A model generated the notes under the pieces. It had not been told where the DNA came from, made no database searches, and saw only the letters and a program-made list of their open reading frames with translations. The position numbers were made by a program, and so were the translations under genes. Source: Brasilonema sennae CENA114 (GTDB lineage Bacteria; Cyanobacteriota; Cyanobacteriia; Cyanobacteriales; Nostocaceae). From it: a stretch of DNA of 64,000 bases. Below are positions 20,401 to 28,929 of the stretch, piece by piece. The DNA lies in NCBI RefSeq assembly GCF_006968745.1, contig NZ_CP030118.1, positions 682,001 to 746,000 on the forward strand. Reading direction: 5' to 3'. Position 1 is the first letter of the stretch, and each line of letters begins with the position of its first letter.

Positions 20401-20972
20401 GGATATTGAGTTGTCGTGGATTGAGTGGTGATATTTTTGAAATTCTCCCGATAGCTCAACCCAACCGGAGCAGTTATAGTTAACAATGGTGGTGCTTGCG
20501 GATTCGTCGCACTAAACTCAAATCCATTCTTAAATATCAAACTATTTGCCGTACTTCCCAAAAAAGAACCACCCACATCCAATCGGGCATTTGGTCCAAA
20601 CAGAATTCCATTCGGGTTAATCAAAAATAGGTTCGCTTTGCCCAACACACCCAAAACACCCTGAATGTTCGAGATATTCCCCCCAGTCACTCTGGTGAGT
20701 ATGTTTGCAATTCCTGCTGGATTGGAAAAATAAGCTCCTCTATTAGCATTTACATTAAATTCCTGAAAACTGTGAAACAGGTTGTCCCCACGAATTGCGC
20801 CTCCATCAATCCTGTCGCTAGGGGTGCCGTTAATTTGGACGTTGGGAGTAACTACTGAAGGTTGGGCACCGAGACTGTTATCAGGAGTGATTTGTGCTTT
20901 TGCTACGCTAAGATAGGTCAAGCTGAATACGGTTGCAAGGGGTAAGGTAAGGAAAAATAATGGGTGATGCAC
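17457..20972 (-). CDS. Two-partner-secretion exoprotein, copy 2
   Basis: 1171 residues beginning with GTG 20972 behind a GAGG site. A signal peptide (about 1-27, ending AKA) leads into the TPS domain (about 30-160: ILTRVTGGNISNIQG, NLFLINPNGILFGPNA, VGGSFLGSTANS). The beta-helix repeats alternate GNAGNVSVRASDAV with DGAQL(S/N/V)(T/A)S and SNGSPSGVFS, each about 60-70 residues. The C-terminal 180 residues are almost identical to the paralogue at 55143 and strongly similar to that at 9791. Expected to be exported through a TpsB-type porin and displayed on or released from the outer membrane. Function inferred from family only. Confidence 0.92.
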   Translation of the reverse strand: MHHPLFFLTLPLATVFSLTYLSVAKAQITPDNSLGAQPSVVTPNVQINGTPSDRIDGGAIRGDNLFHSFQEFNVNANRGAYFSNPAGIANILTRVTGGNISNIQGVLGVLGKANLFLINPNGILFGPNARLDVGGSFLGSTANSLIFKNGFEFSATNPQAPPLLTITAPVGLSYRENFKNITTQSTTTQYPILEVPEGQTLALVGGNVILDRPDLLAPGGRVELGGLSAPGTVGLNSDGSLSFPVGVQRGDVSLTNEARVDVSSGGGGSIAVNARNLDISGGSILRAGIGSGLGTVGSQAGDITLDATGNIKIVGSYVFNNVRSQGVGNGGNINITTGSLSLTDGAQLNASTLGLGNTGNVSVRALGAVELANTAYIFSTVEAGGVGKGGNIDIRAATLSLKDGAQLATIVGQASDTQPAGRGNAGNVTVDVTGPVTIAGVKDGFRSGIFSNVRTGATGNGGNIAISSGSFSLSDGTQLSTITYGQGNAGNVSVRASDAVLLVNADIFSTVEAGAVGKGGNINIQGASLSLKDGARLDASTRGLGDAGNVTIFSSRSVSFEGVGSNGSPSGVFSTVQPTATGDSGSIRLQTGTLSVTNGAAIIASTLGKGNAGNVNITASDTISFDGIGSDGSPSGISSSVGSGVVGGGGGIKIERQEVNGVQKGVIEPQVRFSITIEPFRNASFPDAVGNSGNIDITTRSLSVTNGARLTTSTFGRGDAGNIAIRASDKISFDGVSSRDGSPSGAFSAVDSSFFGRGGDLNITTGLLSVTNGAQLVTSTLKKGNAGNITLNARDAVFDGVNSKGSPSGVFAAVDTNAEGKGGDITIKAESVSLTKGAQLAANSRGRGDAGKITITASDTALFQGIGSNGVPSRASSAVETGAVGNGGNLTVVAGRFNVLNGAEGTVSNLGSGNAGNLTVRANSINLDDQGKLTANSANGIGGDIILQARDLLLLRRNSLISAISGTSGSAGQDGNININTQLLVAFPQENSDITATGFGRTAGSNVQVNISKPGGIFGIEYQPQFTPNSDIVATGTVTVTSIDLDPTQGLFELTETVVDPAQQVALNPCIKGFGSTFTITGRGGLPTDPNKILSSDNVRVDLIQPVPTKVSSTSTRQKQPSQKPPVKQIIPAQGWIYNEKGQVVLVGYDPTKTGPQREQPAPNSSCAAVK

Positions 20973-21141
20973 CGGTTTTATCCTCAGGATTTTACAAATA
21001 TTGAATATGAGGTTGGAAAAAAGACTTTACAATAAGCAAAATGATGCCTCAGTAGTACTAATATCAGGTTTGTAGGCTCTTAATGCTTGTTTGTAATTTT
21101 TTGTGACAAAGTGTTGTCATACCACCCACGATTCGGGCTTT

Positions 21142-21222
21142 ACCTCACCCCGGCTTTGGCTTACGCCAAAACCTCCCCTCTCCTTAATAAGGAGAGGGGT
21201 GCCCGTTAGGGCGGGGTGAGGT
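21142..21222. repeat. Dispersed CCTCACCC hairpin repeat, short form copy 1
   Basis: An 81-bp unit with ACCTCACCCCG and CGGGGTGAGGT-type arms around two internal hairpins (GGCTTTGGCTTACGCC and CTCCCCTCTCC/GGAGAGGGG). It is almost identical to the next copy 27 bp downstream. Both lie downstream of the LpxB-like gene and upstream of TPS copy 2. Confidence 0.9.
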
Positions 21223-21249
21223 CACACCCATGAATCCAACGCGCGTGTT

Positions 21250-21330
21250 ACCTCACCCCGGCTTTGGCTTACGCCAAAACCTCCCCTCTCCTTAATAAGG
21301 AGAGGGGTGCCCGTAAGGGCGGGGTGAGGT
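21250..21330. repeat. Dispersed CCTCACCC hairpin repeat, short form copy 2
   Basis: Nearly identical to the unit at 21142-21222 and in the same orientation, with the same GCGTGTT lead-in as copies at 15991 and 16196. The rest of the 20973-21380 gap shows no gene. Confidence 0.9.
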
Positions 21331-21380
21331 TCAGATCAGGGCGAAAATCATAACTAATTAACCGAACCAGATATTAAAAA

Positions 21381-22754
21381 TCAATCTTTATTCCACAACA
21401 ACTCCATCAAATACTCAGCGATTCGTTTGGCTGCACCTGGTTTACCCATTCGTCGTAGACCATTTTCTGCAATTGCTTGCAATTTGTCTGGGTTGGCAAA
21501 CAGTGATTTCACCACCTTAGCAACTTCTGCTGGTTCTTCGACTAAAATCACAGATGACCCCAAGTGACGGCTTTGTGCTTCAGCAAAGGCATAGGTAAAT
21601 TGGGGACCATGTCCAGGGATAGTAATCGCAGGTTTGCCTAAACCCACAAATTGCTCTGTTGCTGTCCCTGCCATTGCGATCGCCAAATCTCCCTGATCCA
21701 AACAGTCGTTATAAGCATTCTGCGATAAAATAAAGAACGCATTTTTTTGCTTAAATGTCAAGCAATCCTTGTCGGGGATTTTGATTGGAGGTTGAGCGTG
21801 GGGTTGCCAGCCTTGAGATTCGAGAATTAGGCGTATACTGTCAAAGTGTAAACTGGGGGCGATCGCACCCAAGAACACAAGAGTTTGAGAACTATATCCC
21901 ACAAACTTTTCCTCTTCCCAAAGCGCCATCAATGCAGAGACAGCAATCATCATTTGCTGCCAGTTAGCGTATGCTTCTGGCGGACGAGAACCGGGAAGCA
22001 GAGTCACAACTAAAGGTCGAGCTAATTCTTGCTTTTCTATATGAGCACCATAAAATCTTGGACGTGAAATTGTTGGTTCCAAAGCATCCATCATCGGGTT
22101 ACCCAAATCAAAAGCCGGAATCGCCCACTTTTTCAATATCTCTGCTGTTAGCGAGTCTCTGGGAAACACAGCTTTGCAACGCTGCTGACTCATCAACCAA
22201 CGTTCCCAAGGATGGTAAATTGAGCCAGAAAAACTTTCCCACCATGCTCCTTTCTTTTTACGTTTTAAGAAATTCACGTCATCTCGCACATAGTACTCAG
22301 ATTTCGCTGTGCCTACGAAGCCGTAGTTAGCACCACTCAACCGCGCAAAAATCAGTGGTACAATATCGCCCACTGCTAATATAGCTATCTTGTGGCCTGA
22401 TTTTTTCTGAGTATTTACCCAATGACGTATAGAGTTCATTTGACTGGCGGTGAGTTGTAACAAACCACCTTGTACATCGCGTACAAATTGGCGTCCATCC
22501 ATGTAAATAAAACCGCCCGAAGGCATTGTACGTACCGAACCGATGAGGCGAATATCCAACCCGTGGTAAGCGTATCCTTGTCCCACCAAGGGCAAAGCAA
22601 AGACTTCGGGTGGGTTGGGTTGTTGCTGAAGTTCTTGCAAAATACGGACTGCAATAATATCCTCGCCATGTCCGTTGCTTAAAACAAGTAACCGTAAGCC
22701 TGGAGTATTTTTTTCGATATCAGAGGTTAGCGATGATGGTGATAAATCACTCAT
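21381..22754 (-). CDS. Lipid-A-disaccharide synthase-related protein (LpxB-like, cyanobacterial)
   Basis: About 457 residues. N-terminal LLVLSNGHGEDIIAVRIL and LPLVGQGYAYHG match the cyanobacterial LpxB-related family; the C-terminal half has the GT-B nucleotide-sugar region LAIAMAGTATEQFVGLGKPAITIPGHGPQ. It is longer than genuine LpxB (about 385 residues) and belongs to a conserved cyanobacterial/plant-like group of uncertain substrate, so glycosyl transfer to a lipid is an inference. TTG 22793 opens the frame, but ATG 22754 matches the expected start. It is divergent from the Omp85 gene, with a 159-bp shared promoter region, which fits a common outer-membrane theme. Confidence 0.85.
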   Translation of the reverse strand: MSDLSPSSLTSDIEKNTPGLRLLVLSNGHGEDIIAVRILQELQQQPNPPEVFALPLVGQGYAYHGLDIRLIGSVRTMPSGGFIYMDGRQFVRDVQGGLLQLTASQMNSIRHWVNTQKKSGHKIAILAVGDIVPLIFARLSGANYGFVGTAKSEYYVRDDVNFLKRKKKGAWWESFSGSIYHPWERWLMSQQRCKAVFPRDSLTAEILKKWAIPAFDLGNPMMDALEPTISRPRFYGAHIEKQELARPLVVTLLPGSRPPEAYANWQQMMIAVSALMALWEEEKFVGYSSQTLVFLGAIAPSLHFDSIRLILESQGWQPHAQPPIKIPDKDCLTFKQKNAFFILSQNAYNDCLDQGDLAIAMAGTATEQFVGLGKPAITIPGHGPQFTYAFAEAQSRHLGSSVILVEEPAEVAKVVKSLFANPDKLQAIAENGLRRMGKPGAAKRIAEYLMELLWNKD

Positions 22755-22913
22755 GAGAAACAAAAACTTTAAAATAACTGTCGTTTGCCGCAAGAGGAAT
22801 TGAATGGGGGTATAAATAAATCGGCGATGCAGCTGGAAGTTAGTACTGTCCCCATTACTAAACCTCAGTACGAAAGTACGAACTAACTCCCAGTTTATAA
22901 GGCTACTATCATT

Positions 22914-24992
22914 ATGCGAGTTTCTTCTGCGGCAATTTTTACTCTAGTGACTTTGGCAGCTGGCAATGCTAATCAGCAAGCATTTGCTGCACCCTCTAAT
23001 ACTTCTGAGCAAGCTGATAAACCTGATAACGTAGTGGTGCCAGTGACCGAAGAAGCGCCAGCTAAGATAGAAACGATCGCACCCCCAGAGACAGTAGTCA
23101 TTGGACAATTCTCTCAGAAATCTGGCAACGTGCAAAGTACTACTGGTGGTAAACCGGTGGTGATAACTACTGAAAAGGAGGAGCAGACAAGGGAAGTAAC
23201 TTTTTCATCTGGCTCATCTGGCTCATCTGGCTCATCTGGCTCATCTCCAGCTAGTGGTAATAACTTAGGAGTCACTGCTGCACAAGTGAACATCGTCGGT
23301 GCGAATGAGGAATTGCAGCAGGCGATTCGCAGTGTCATCAACACTCAAGTCGGTGCACAAATCAGTCAAAGTCAGTTACAAAAAGATGTTAAAGCAATTT
23401 TGGAGACTGGTTTATTTACGGATGCTCGTGTTAATAGCCGTTCTACGCCAACTGGCTTAAATGTAGAGTACCAAGTACAACCAGTTGTTGTGCGTTCTCT
23501 ACAACTTTCCGGGGCAAACGTGTTAACTTATGAAGTCGCCAGGGAACGCTTTCAACCTCAAATAGGAAAAGTCATCAGTCCCAGTGGTCTCAAACAAGTA
23601 GTCCAAGATATTAATAAATGGTACGCTGACAAAGGTTATAAAGTTGCAAGAGTTATATCGATTCGGCCCAGCGCTGAAGGAATCCTGACTTTGAATGTTG
23701 CTGAAGGTGTTGTCAACAATATCAAGTTTCGTTTTGTGAACGAAGAAGGCAAAACAGTTGATAGCAAGGATAAACCAGTCCAAGGACGTACAAAAACAGA
23801 TTTCTTGCAGCAACAGCTTAAGTTTAAGCCAGGACAAGTTTATCAAGAAAACTTAGTCAAACAAGATTTACAGCAACTGTATAAGACAGGATTATTTCAG
23901 AATGTCAATGTTGCTTTTGAAGGAGATGCGACAAAACTGGATGTCGTTTACGAACTTAAGGAAATAGGGGCGCGTTCTATTAATTTGGGTGGTAATTATA
24001 ACGCCGATCAAGGGATAGTTGGTACATTAACTTACCGAGATCAAAATGTTGGTGGCGTTAACGATATTTTCGGTTTTAATCTTGAAGTTGGTGCGCGTGA
24101 CTTTCAATTTGATACTAAATTTACAAGTCCCTACCGGGAAACCAATCCAGACGCCTTTGGTTATAGTGTGAGTGCGTTCCGCAAGCGGGGACTTTCTGAA
24201 ACTTTTGATGGTGACATCAAATTTGCAAATGGCGATAGAATCCGGGAAGGTCGAGTTGGGGGTGGTGTTAGCTTGCAGCGCCCGATTGATGGTTGGAATA
24301 CTTCTTTAGGCTTAAACTATACTCGTGTTAGTCTTCGCGATCGCGATGGTAAAGTTACCCCAACTGATGAAAAGGGAAATCCTCTATCTTTTAGCGGGAC
24401 TGGTATTGATGACCTGACAACTGTATCCTTAAGCGCCACCAAAGACCAGCGAGATAATCCCTTCAATCCAACCAATGGTTCTATTCTCAAACTCAGTGCC
24501 GAACAATCCATCCCTCTTGGGGAAGGACAAATTTCTATGAACCGCGTAAAGGCAGACTATAGCCAATTTATGCCCGTAAAGTTATTTGAATCCAAAAAAC
24601 CACAAGTCTTCGCCTTGAATGTCCAAGCTGGTACTGTCCTTGGTGATTTACCACCTTATGAAAGTTTCAACTTAGGTGGTGTCAATTCAGTACGTGGTTA
24701 TGGTGAGGGTGATGTTGCTAGTGGTCGCACTTATGTGTTGGCGTCGGCAGAATATCGCTTTCCGATTGTCCAAGCATTGGGAGGTGTCTTCTTTGCTGAT
24801 TTTGCCTCAGACTTAGGTTCTGGTGAGTCTGTGTTGGGTAACCCTGCAGGAGTTCGTGATAAACCTGGTACTGGTTTTGGTTACGGTGCTGGAGTCCGCT
24901 TTGACTCACCTCTAGGCTTAATTCGGGCTGACTTTGGGCTGAATGACCAGGGAGAAAGCCGCGTTCATTTTGGTATTGGTCAGCGCTTTTAA
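22914..24992 (+). CDS. Omp85/BamA-family outer-membrane assembly protein
   Basis: 692 residues. A signal peptide (about 1-26, ending AFA) and a low-complexity linker with a GSS tandem repeat (about 100-115) precede three POTRA domains (about 120-350: INTQVGAQISQSQLQKDVKAI, LNVAEGVVNNI, KTGLFQNVNV). The C-terminal 16-strand barrel (about 360-692) has the VRGY motif (NSVRGYGEGD) and ends in aromatic Phe, both needed for Omp85 function. It inserts beta-barrel proteins into the outer membrane; cyanobacteria have several paralogues. The GSS repeat at 23211-23252 is slippage-prone. It could also assist TPS export, but its three POTRAs fit BamA better than FhaC. Confidence 0.94.
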   Translation: MRVSSAAIFTLVTLAAGNANQQAFAAPSNTSEQADKPDNVVVPVTEEAPAKIETIAPPETVVIGQFSQKSGNVQSTTGGKPVVITTEKEEQTREVTFSSGSSGSSGSSGSSPASGNNLGVTAAQVNIVGANEELQQAIRSVINTQVGAQISQSQLQKDVKAILETGLFTDARVNSRSTPTGLNVEYQVQPVVVRSLQLSGANVLTYEVARERFQPQIGKVISPSGLKQVVQDINKWYADKGYKVARVISIRPSAEGILTLNVAEGVVNNIKFRFVNEEGKTVDSKDKPVQGRTKTDFLQQQLKFKPGQVYQENLVKQDLQQLYKTGLFQNVNVAFEGDATKLDVVYELKEIGARSINLGGNYNADQGIVGTLTYRDQNVGGVNDIFGFNLEVGARDFQFDTKFTSPYRETNPDAFGYSVSAFRKRGLSETFDGDIKFANGDRIREGRVGGGVSLQRPIDGWNTSLGLNYTRVSLRDRDGKVTPTDEKGNPLSFSGTGIDDLTTVSLSATKDQRDNPFNPTNGSILKLSAEQSIPLGEGQISMNRVKADYSQFMPVKLFESKKPQVFALNVQAGTVLGDLPPYESFNLGGVNSVRGYGEGDVASGRTYVLASAEYRFPIVQALGGVFFADFASDLGSGESVLGNPAGVRDKPGTGFGYGAGVRFDSPLGLIRADFGLNDQGESRVHFGIGQRF

Positions 24993-25116
24993 AAGTGGAT
25001 AATTTTAAGTGATAAGGATACTATAAGGAATAACAAAAGAAAAATAAAACTGTTGTGTGGGTTAAGTATTGAACATGGTTTGATATTCCTCAAAATTCGG
25101 GTTAGACTCAGGAGTC

Positions 25117-25146
25117 AAAACCGGAACTTTTATAGTTCCCGGTTTT
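25117..25146 (+). terminator. Terminator-like hairpin after the Omp85 gene
   Basis: AAAACCGGAAC pairs with GTTCCCGGTTTT (one bulged base) across an 8-nt loop, and the right arm ends in TTTT. It lies 124 bp after the Omp85 stop and just upstream of the kinase gene. Confidence 0.6.
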
Positions 25147-25191
25147 CTATAAAAAAAGCAGTACTAACATATTTACTAATCAGGACTCTCT

Positions 25192-26955
25192 ATGCTAAGT
25201 ACTAAAACATTGCAGAGTGGTAAGTACACCATTAACCAGGAAATCGGTCGAGGTGGCTTTGGCATTACGTTCAAAGCAACTCACAATTTCCTCAATCAGG
25301 TCGTGGTGATTAAAACTCTCAATGAAAAGCTGCGACAGCATCCTGATTATGTTAAGTTTGAGCGTCAATTTCAAGACGAAGCAAGACGATTAGCAACTTG
25401 TATCCATCCGAATATTGTCCGGGTAAGCGACTTTTTTGTCGAAGACAGACTACCCTACATGGTGATGGAATATATTCCTGGTGAAACTTTGGCTGAGGCA
25501 TATGTCATGCCAGGGATACCTTTGCCAGAGGATAAAGCAATTCATTACATTAAGCAAATAGCAGGTGCGTTGCAGGTTGTACACCAAAATGGCTTGCTTC
25601 ATAGGGATGTGAAACCAGATAATATCATTCTTCGTGAAGGAACGCAAGAGGTAATACTGATTGATTTTGGGATTGCACGGGAATTTCACAATGGTGTCAA
25701 GCAAACTCACACGGGTATTGTTTCTGAGGGTTATTCACCAATTGAGCAGTATCTGTCGCAAGCAACCCGCAGTCCTGCAACTGATGTTTATGGTTTAGCA
25801 GCAACACTGTATGCATTATTGACAGCACAAGTGCCTATACCAGCACTTCTGCGCGATCGCGAGCAAATGCCTTCCCCCCGAGACTTACAACCCCATTTGA
25901 GTGCTGCTGTCAATCAAGCAATCATTCGTGGTATGGCTACTGACGCTCGCTTTCGTCCGCAAACAGTAGCAGAGTGGTTACTGCTATTACCTGACACTCA
26001 AAGTGGTGTACACCAATTGCTTGTGACATCAGTAGTACCAACTATCAATTTATCTAATCAGCCATACCCAGATGTGCCAGATGTGCCAAATGTGCCAGAT
26101 GTGCCAAATGTGCCACAACAAGTAGCATCTGTGAGCACGCCAACCGCACCACCTTCAGGTAATGCCATATTTAAAAAAATTACCTCATCACCTAAAGCAC
26201 TGATAGCAACGGGTATAGCTCTTTTGGGTATTACAGGTGGTTTTGGTATCACAAGTTTGTTGACTAAAACTAGACCAAGCTCATCAGTTCCACAACCACA
26301 AACTGTTGTCGAAAAGAATGATCCTAACGAGGCGAAACCTACAGTCATCCTAACACCATCGCCTGTTATTAAAGAAACTAATACAACTCAACAAACTAGT
26401 ACTCAACAGAAAGAAGATAATACTTCCTCGCAAGTGAAATCTGCATCTACTTCTACTTCAACACGCCGTCGGCGTATCCGTCGTGTTTCAGCTGACGATA
26501 CTCCTGATAACAGCAATGTGACAAGACAATCTTATCGGAGATCCTATAGAAGGAATGTTACAAACGAATCGGACGATAACAGCAATGTGAGCAAAGAATC
26601 GTCCCAAACCGACTCCAGAAAATTCCAACGTCGCCGATACCGACAAGACTCACAACAGGAAGCTTCTGGATCTACTACTAAAACTGAGCCTAAGACTACT
26701 TCATCACCTTCACTGACAGAGCGACTACGAGCAATCCGCGAATCTCGCAAAACCTCCTCAGAATCTTCAGTAAATAACAGACCATCTTATCGTGGTGCGT
26801 CTGAATCATCGCAACCAGTCAACCAGTTCAAGAATTCTCCTGTTGTTGTACCAGAACAGCCATCTATTGCGCAACCAAAGCAATTTGATTCTCCTGATAT
26901 TGTTGTTCCTACACAAGACAAGGCATTGGATAATTCAGAAACTGGTGATAATTAG
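25192..26955 (+). CDS. Membrane-anchored eukaryotic-type serine/threonine protein kinase
   Basis: 587 residues. The kinase domain (about 12-265) has the glycine loop GRGGFGITF, the ATP lysine in VVIKTL, catalytic HRDVKPDN and Mg-binding DFG; the activation segment ends SEGYSPIEQ, usual for this cyanobacterial group. A Pro/Val tandem repeat (PDVPNVP units, about 285-305) leads to one transmembrane helix (about 337-357). The C-terminal 230 residues are Ser/Thr/Arg-rich low complexity with RRRR clusters, predicted disordered and extracytoplasmic or periplasmic. It presumably senses at the envelope and phosphorylates cytoplasmic targets; targets are unknown. AGGA site before ATG 25192. Confidence 0.94.
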   Translation: MLSTKTLQSGKYTINQEIGRGGFGITFKATHNFLNQVVVIKTLNEKLRQHPDYVKFERQFQDEARRLATCIHPNIVRVSDFFVEDRLPYMVMEYIPGETLAEAYVMPGIPLPEDKAIHYIKQIAGALQVVHQNGLLHRDVKPDNIILREGTQEVILIDFGIAREFHNGVKQTHTGIVSEGYSPIEQYLSQATRSPATDVYGLAATLYALLTAQVPIPALLRDREQMPSPRDLQPHLSAAVNQAIIRGMATDARFRPQTVAEWLLLLPDTQSGVHQLLVTSVVPTINLSNQPYPDVPDVPNVPDVPNVPQQVASVSTPTAPPSGNAIFKKITSSPKALIATGIALLGITGGFGITSLLTKTRPSSSVPQPQTVVEKNDPNEAKPTVILTPSPVIKETNTTQQTSTQQKEDNTSSQVKSASTSTSTRRRRIRRVSADDTPDNSNVTRQSYRRSYRRNVTNESDDNSNVSKESSQTDSRKFQRRRYRQDSQQEASGSTTKTEPKTTSSPSLTERLRAIRESRKTSSESSVNNRPSYRGASESSQPVNQFKNSPVVVPEQPSIAQPKQFDSPDIVVPTQDKALDNSETGDN

Positions 26956-27083
26956 CTCATAGGCTGCGGCGCATTCAACATGCGCTGCAAACTTGTGAAA
27001 GTAGTCCTTTATCATTTGTCATCCGAGTCGCATAATGCGATTGAGGTTATCCGCATTCACCCGCACCACGCGATCTAGATTTT

Positions 27084-28793
27084 TTACAAAGTCTTATCAG
27101 GAATTGAAACTCCACAACGATACAATTGATAAGGAACACCAATCCGATAGTGCTGCAAAGAATCTATAGTGCAAGTCATTTTCTGGGAAAGTGTTATCTG
27201 CTGCGGATAGTCTTTGCGTTTTCTACCTGGACCAACAAGCCATAAACTAAGATCAGTTGCAGTTGGTGGAGGAAGTTGGGAAAGTTTTTGCAAGACAGGA
27301 GCAAAGTCTGGTGATTGCTTGAAGAAAGCAACATCAGAGGAGGAATATTTTTCTGCTTCCCTAAGTGGTTCTAATGCTAAAGCGAAACTTAAGCCTAACG
27401 CCAGATCTTGGTAATCTCTGTATCCCACTACCATCAAAAGAGGAATGGAAGGATTTTGATTCATATTTCGCGCCACTTGTTCCGGCTCAAATGGTTTTTG
27501 AAATACTAAGTTGAAAACAAGAAGAACACAACTAAAAAATCCGACGAATAAAATGATGAAACATGAAGACTTCTGATTGAAAATGAAATGTCTTCTTTTT
27601 TCTTTCTTGTTGATTTGAGCGAAACTTGCAGCAATTAGGGCACAAAAGCTGGGATAATAAACAAAGTGATAGCGGGGAACAGCAGTAATATCTTTTCCCA
27701 AGAAGTAGGCGATCGCAAAGAATTCCAATAACACGCACACAGAGAAACTAAGCAGCGTGAGTGTCGCTAAATGCGTTGATTGTTTACACCATAGCTGCTT
27801 TAAACCTTTGTAAACTTGCCAACCCACCCAAATACCAAACAAAAGCATTAACAACCCAGATAAAACTGCAATTGCAAGTGGCTGCTTTTCCACAGGAAGA
27901 GAAATCACCATCAGCAGCCACGTAATCAGAGTTTGATAAACTGGGGAAATATTTTGCGGAGGATCAAGCCAACTGGTTTCAGAACGGTTATAGTTATTCA
28001 AAACAACTGGTAACCAGGGCAGGAAGCTAACTGCAACAAAACTCACAGATACAATGAGTGCTAGCCAAATTTGGCGCTTGTTGAGAAGATTTCCTCTTCG
28101 CCAACACATCAGCACTAGTAGCGTAGCAACTTGAGCAATAAAAGCAAGAATACAAAAGTAATGAACATAAAAACCAATACTGTTAATGATTGCCCATCCC
28201 AGCAAAACCCACAATCTCACTTTTTGCCGCTTTTCAATATCTTTGACAATTTGCACCAGCCCAAGTAAACCTAAAGTGATGAGGAACATCGGCAAAGTGT
28301 AATGTCTTGCTTCTTGGGAAAGGTAAACAGCCAGAGGGGAAACAGCCATAAAAACTGCTGCGATTATCCCGGCAGACCGAAAAAAGGCAATACGATTAAC
28401 GTAGTAAATTGCTATAATTTCACACACACCAAAAAACGCTGCAGGCGATCGCAACTTCGCAACCCACACACTTCCCAAAGGACTCAACCACTTCAACCAA
28501 CTGTACATCCCACAAAAAAACAGCGGCGGATGAGTAGACTGACTCGCAATATTCTTAGCAATTTCAGAACAACTCACCCCCGGTTGAAGAGTAAAAATCT
28601 CGCTAACGCGTTCTAGAGGTAACACCACTTCCAAAGGCAAATCGTTGTAGCTTTTGCCCAAGCTGAAAATCGCAGTAATCACCTCATCCATCCACAGAGG
28701 TTTAAGATCCAAATTCCAAAAGCGTAAAATTGCACCGAGGGCGATCGCCCCAACCAAAGCCAGATAATGTAGATAAAATTTACGATTAGCCAT
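27084..28793 (-). CDS. Polytopic glycosyltransferase, GT39/ArnT-PMT-like
   Basis: About 569 residues from ATG 28793 (MANRKFYLHY); an upstream ATG at 28832 adds 13 residues without a good ribosome site. There are about 11-12 hydrophobic helices. The first extracytoplasmic loop has LKPLWMDEVITA, the Asp-Glu motif near the catalytic residue of the PMT/ArnT superfamily, and the next loop has STHPPLFF. These enzymes use lipid-linked sugars to glycosylate proteins or lipids at the outer face of the inner membrane. The C-terminal 150 residues form a soluble extracytoplasmic domain. Donor and acceptor are unknown. Confidence 0.85.
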   Translation of the reverse strand: MANRKFYLHYLALVGAIALGAILRFWNLDLKPLWMDEVITAIFSLGKSYNDLPLEVVLPLERVSEIFTLQPGVSCSEIAKNIASQSTHPPLFFCGMYSWLKWLSPLGSVWVAKLRSPAAFFGVCEIIAIYYVNRIAFFRSAGIIAAVFMAVSPLAVYLSQEARHYTLPMFLITLGLLGLVQIVKDIEKRQKVRLWVLLGWAIINSIGFYVHYFCILAFIAQVATLLVLMCWRRGNLLNKRQIWLALIVSVSFVAVSFLPWLPVVLNNYNRSETSWLDPPQNISPVYQTLITWLLMVISLPVEKQPLAIAVLSGLLMLLFGIWVGWQVYKGLKQLWCKQSTHLATLTLLSFSVCVLLEFFAIAYFLGKDITAVPRYHFVYYPSFCALIAASFAQINKKEKRRHFIFNQKSSCFIILFVGFFSCVLLVFNLVFQKPFEPEQVARNMNQNPSIPLLMVVGYRDYQDLALGLSFALALEPLREAEKYSSSDVAFFKQSPDFAPVLQKLSQLPPPTATDLSLWLVGPGRKRKDYPQQITLSQKMTCTIDSLQHYRIGVPYQLYRCGVSIPDKTL

Positions 28794-28929
28794 TACTTCT
28801 AAAATTACAACCGCAGATGCACACGGATGCACGCAGAGAAAAATCTAAACATTATCTGCATTCGTCTGCTTCCATCTACGGTTCAAAATCTAAAATCTTA
28901 TTAGGTTAAGACGCTTATATTAAAAATCA

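Noticed and set aside
22914..24992. Omp85 gene considered as the TpsB porin for the three TPS proteins
   Set aside because: Three POTRA domains and a BamA-like barrel; TpsB proteins have two POTRAs and an N-terminal plug helix.
26956..27083. GCGCAT/ATGCGC hairpin after the Ser/Thr kinase gene as a terminator
   Set aside because: Stem only six bp, no T-run; cannot be separated from chance.
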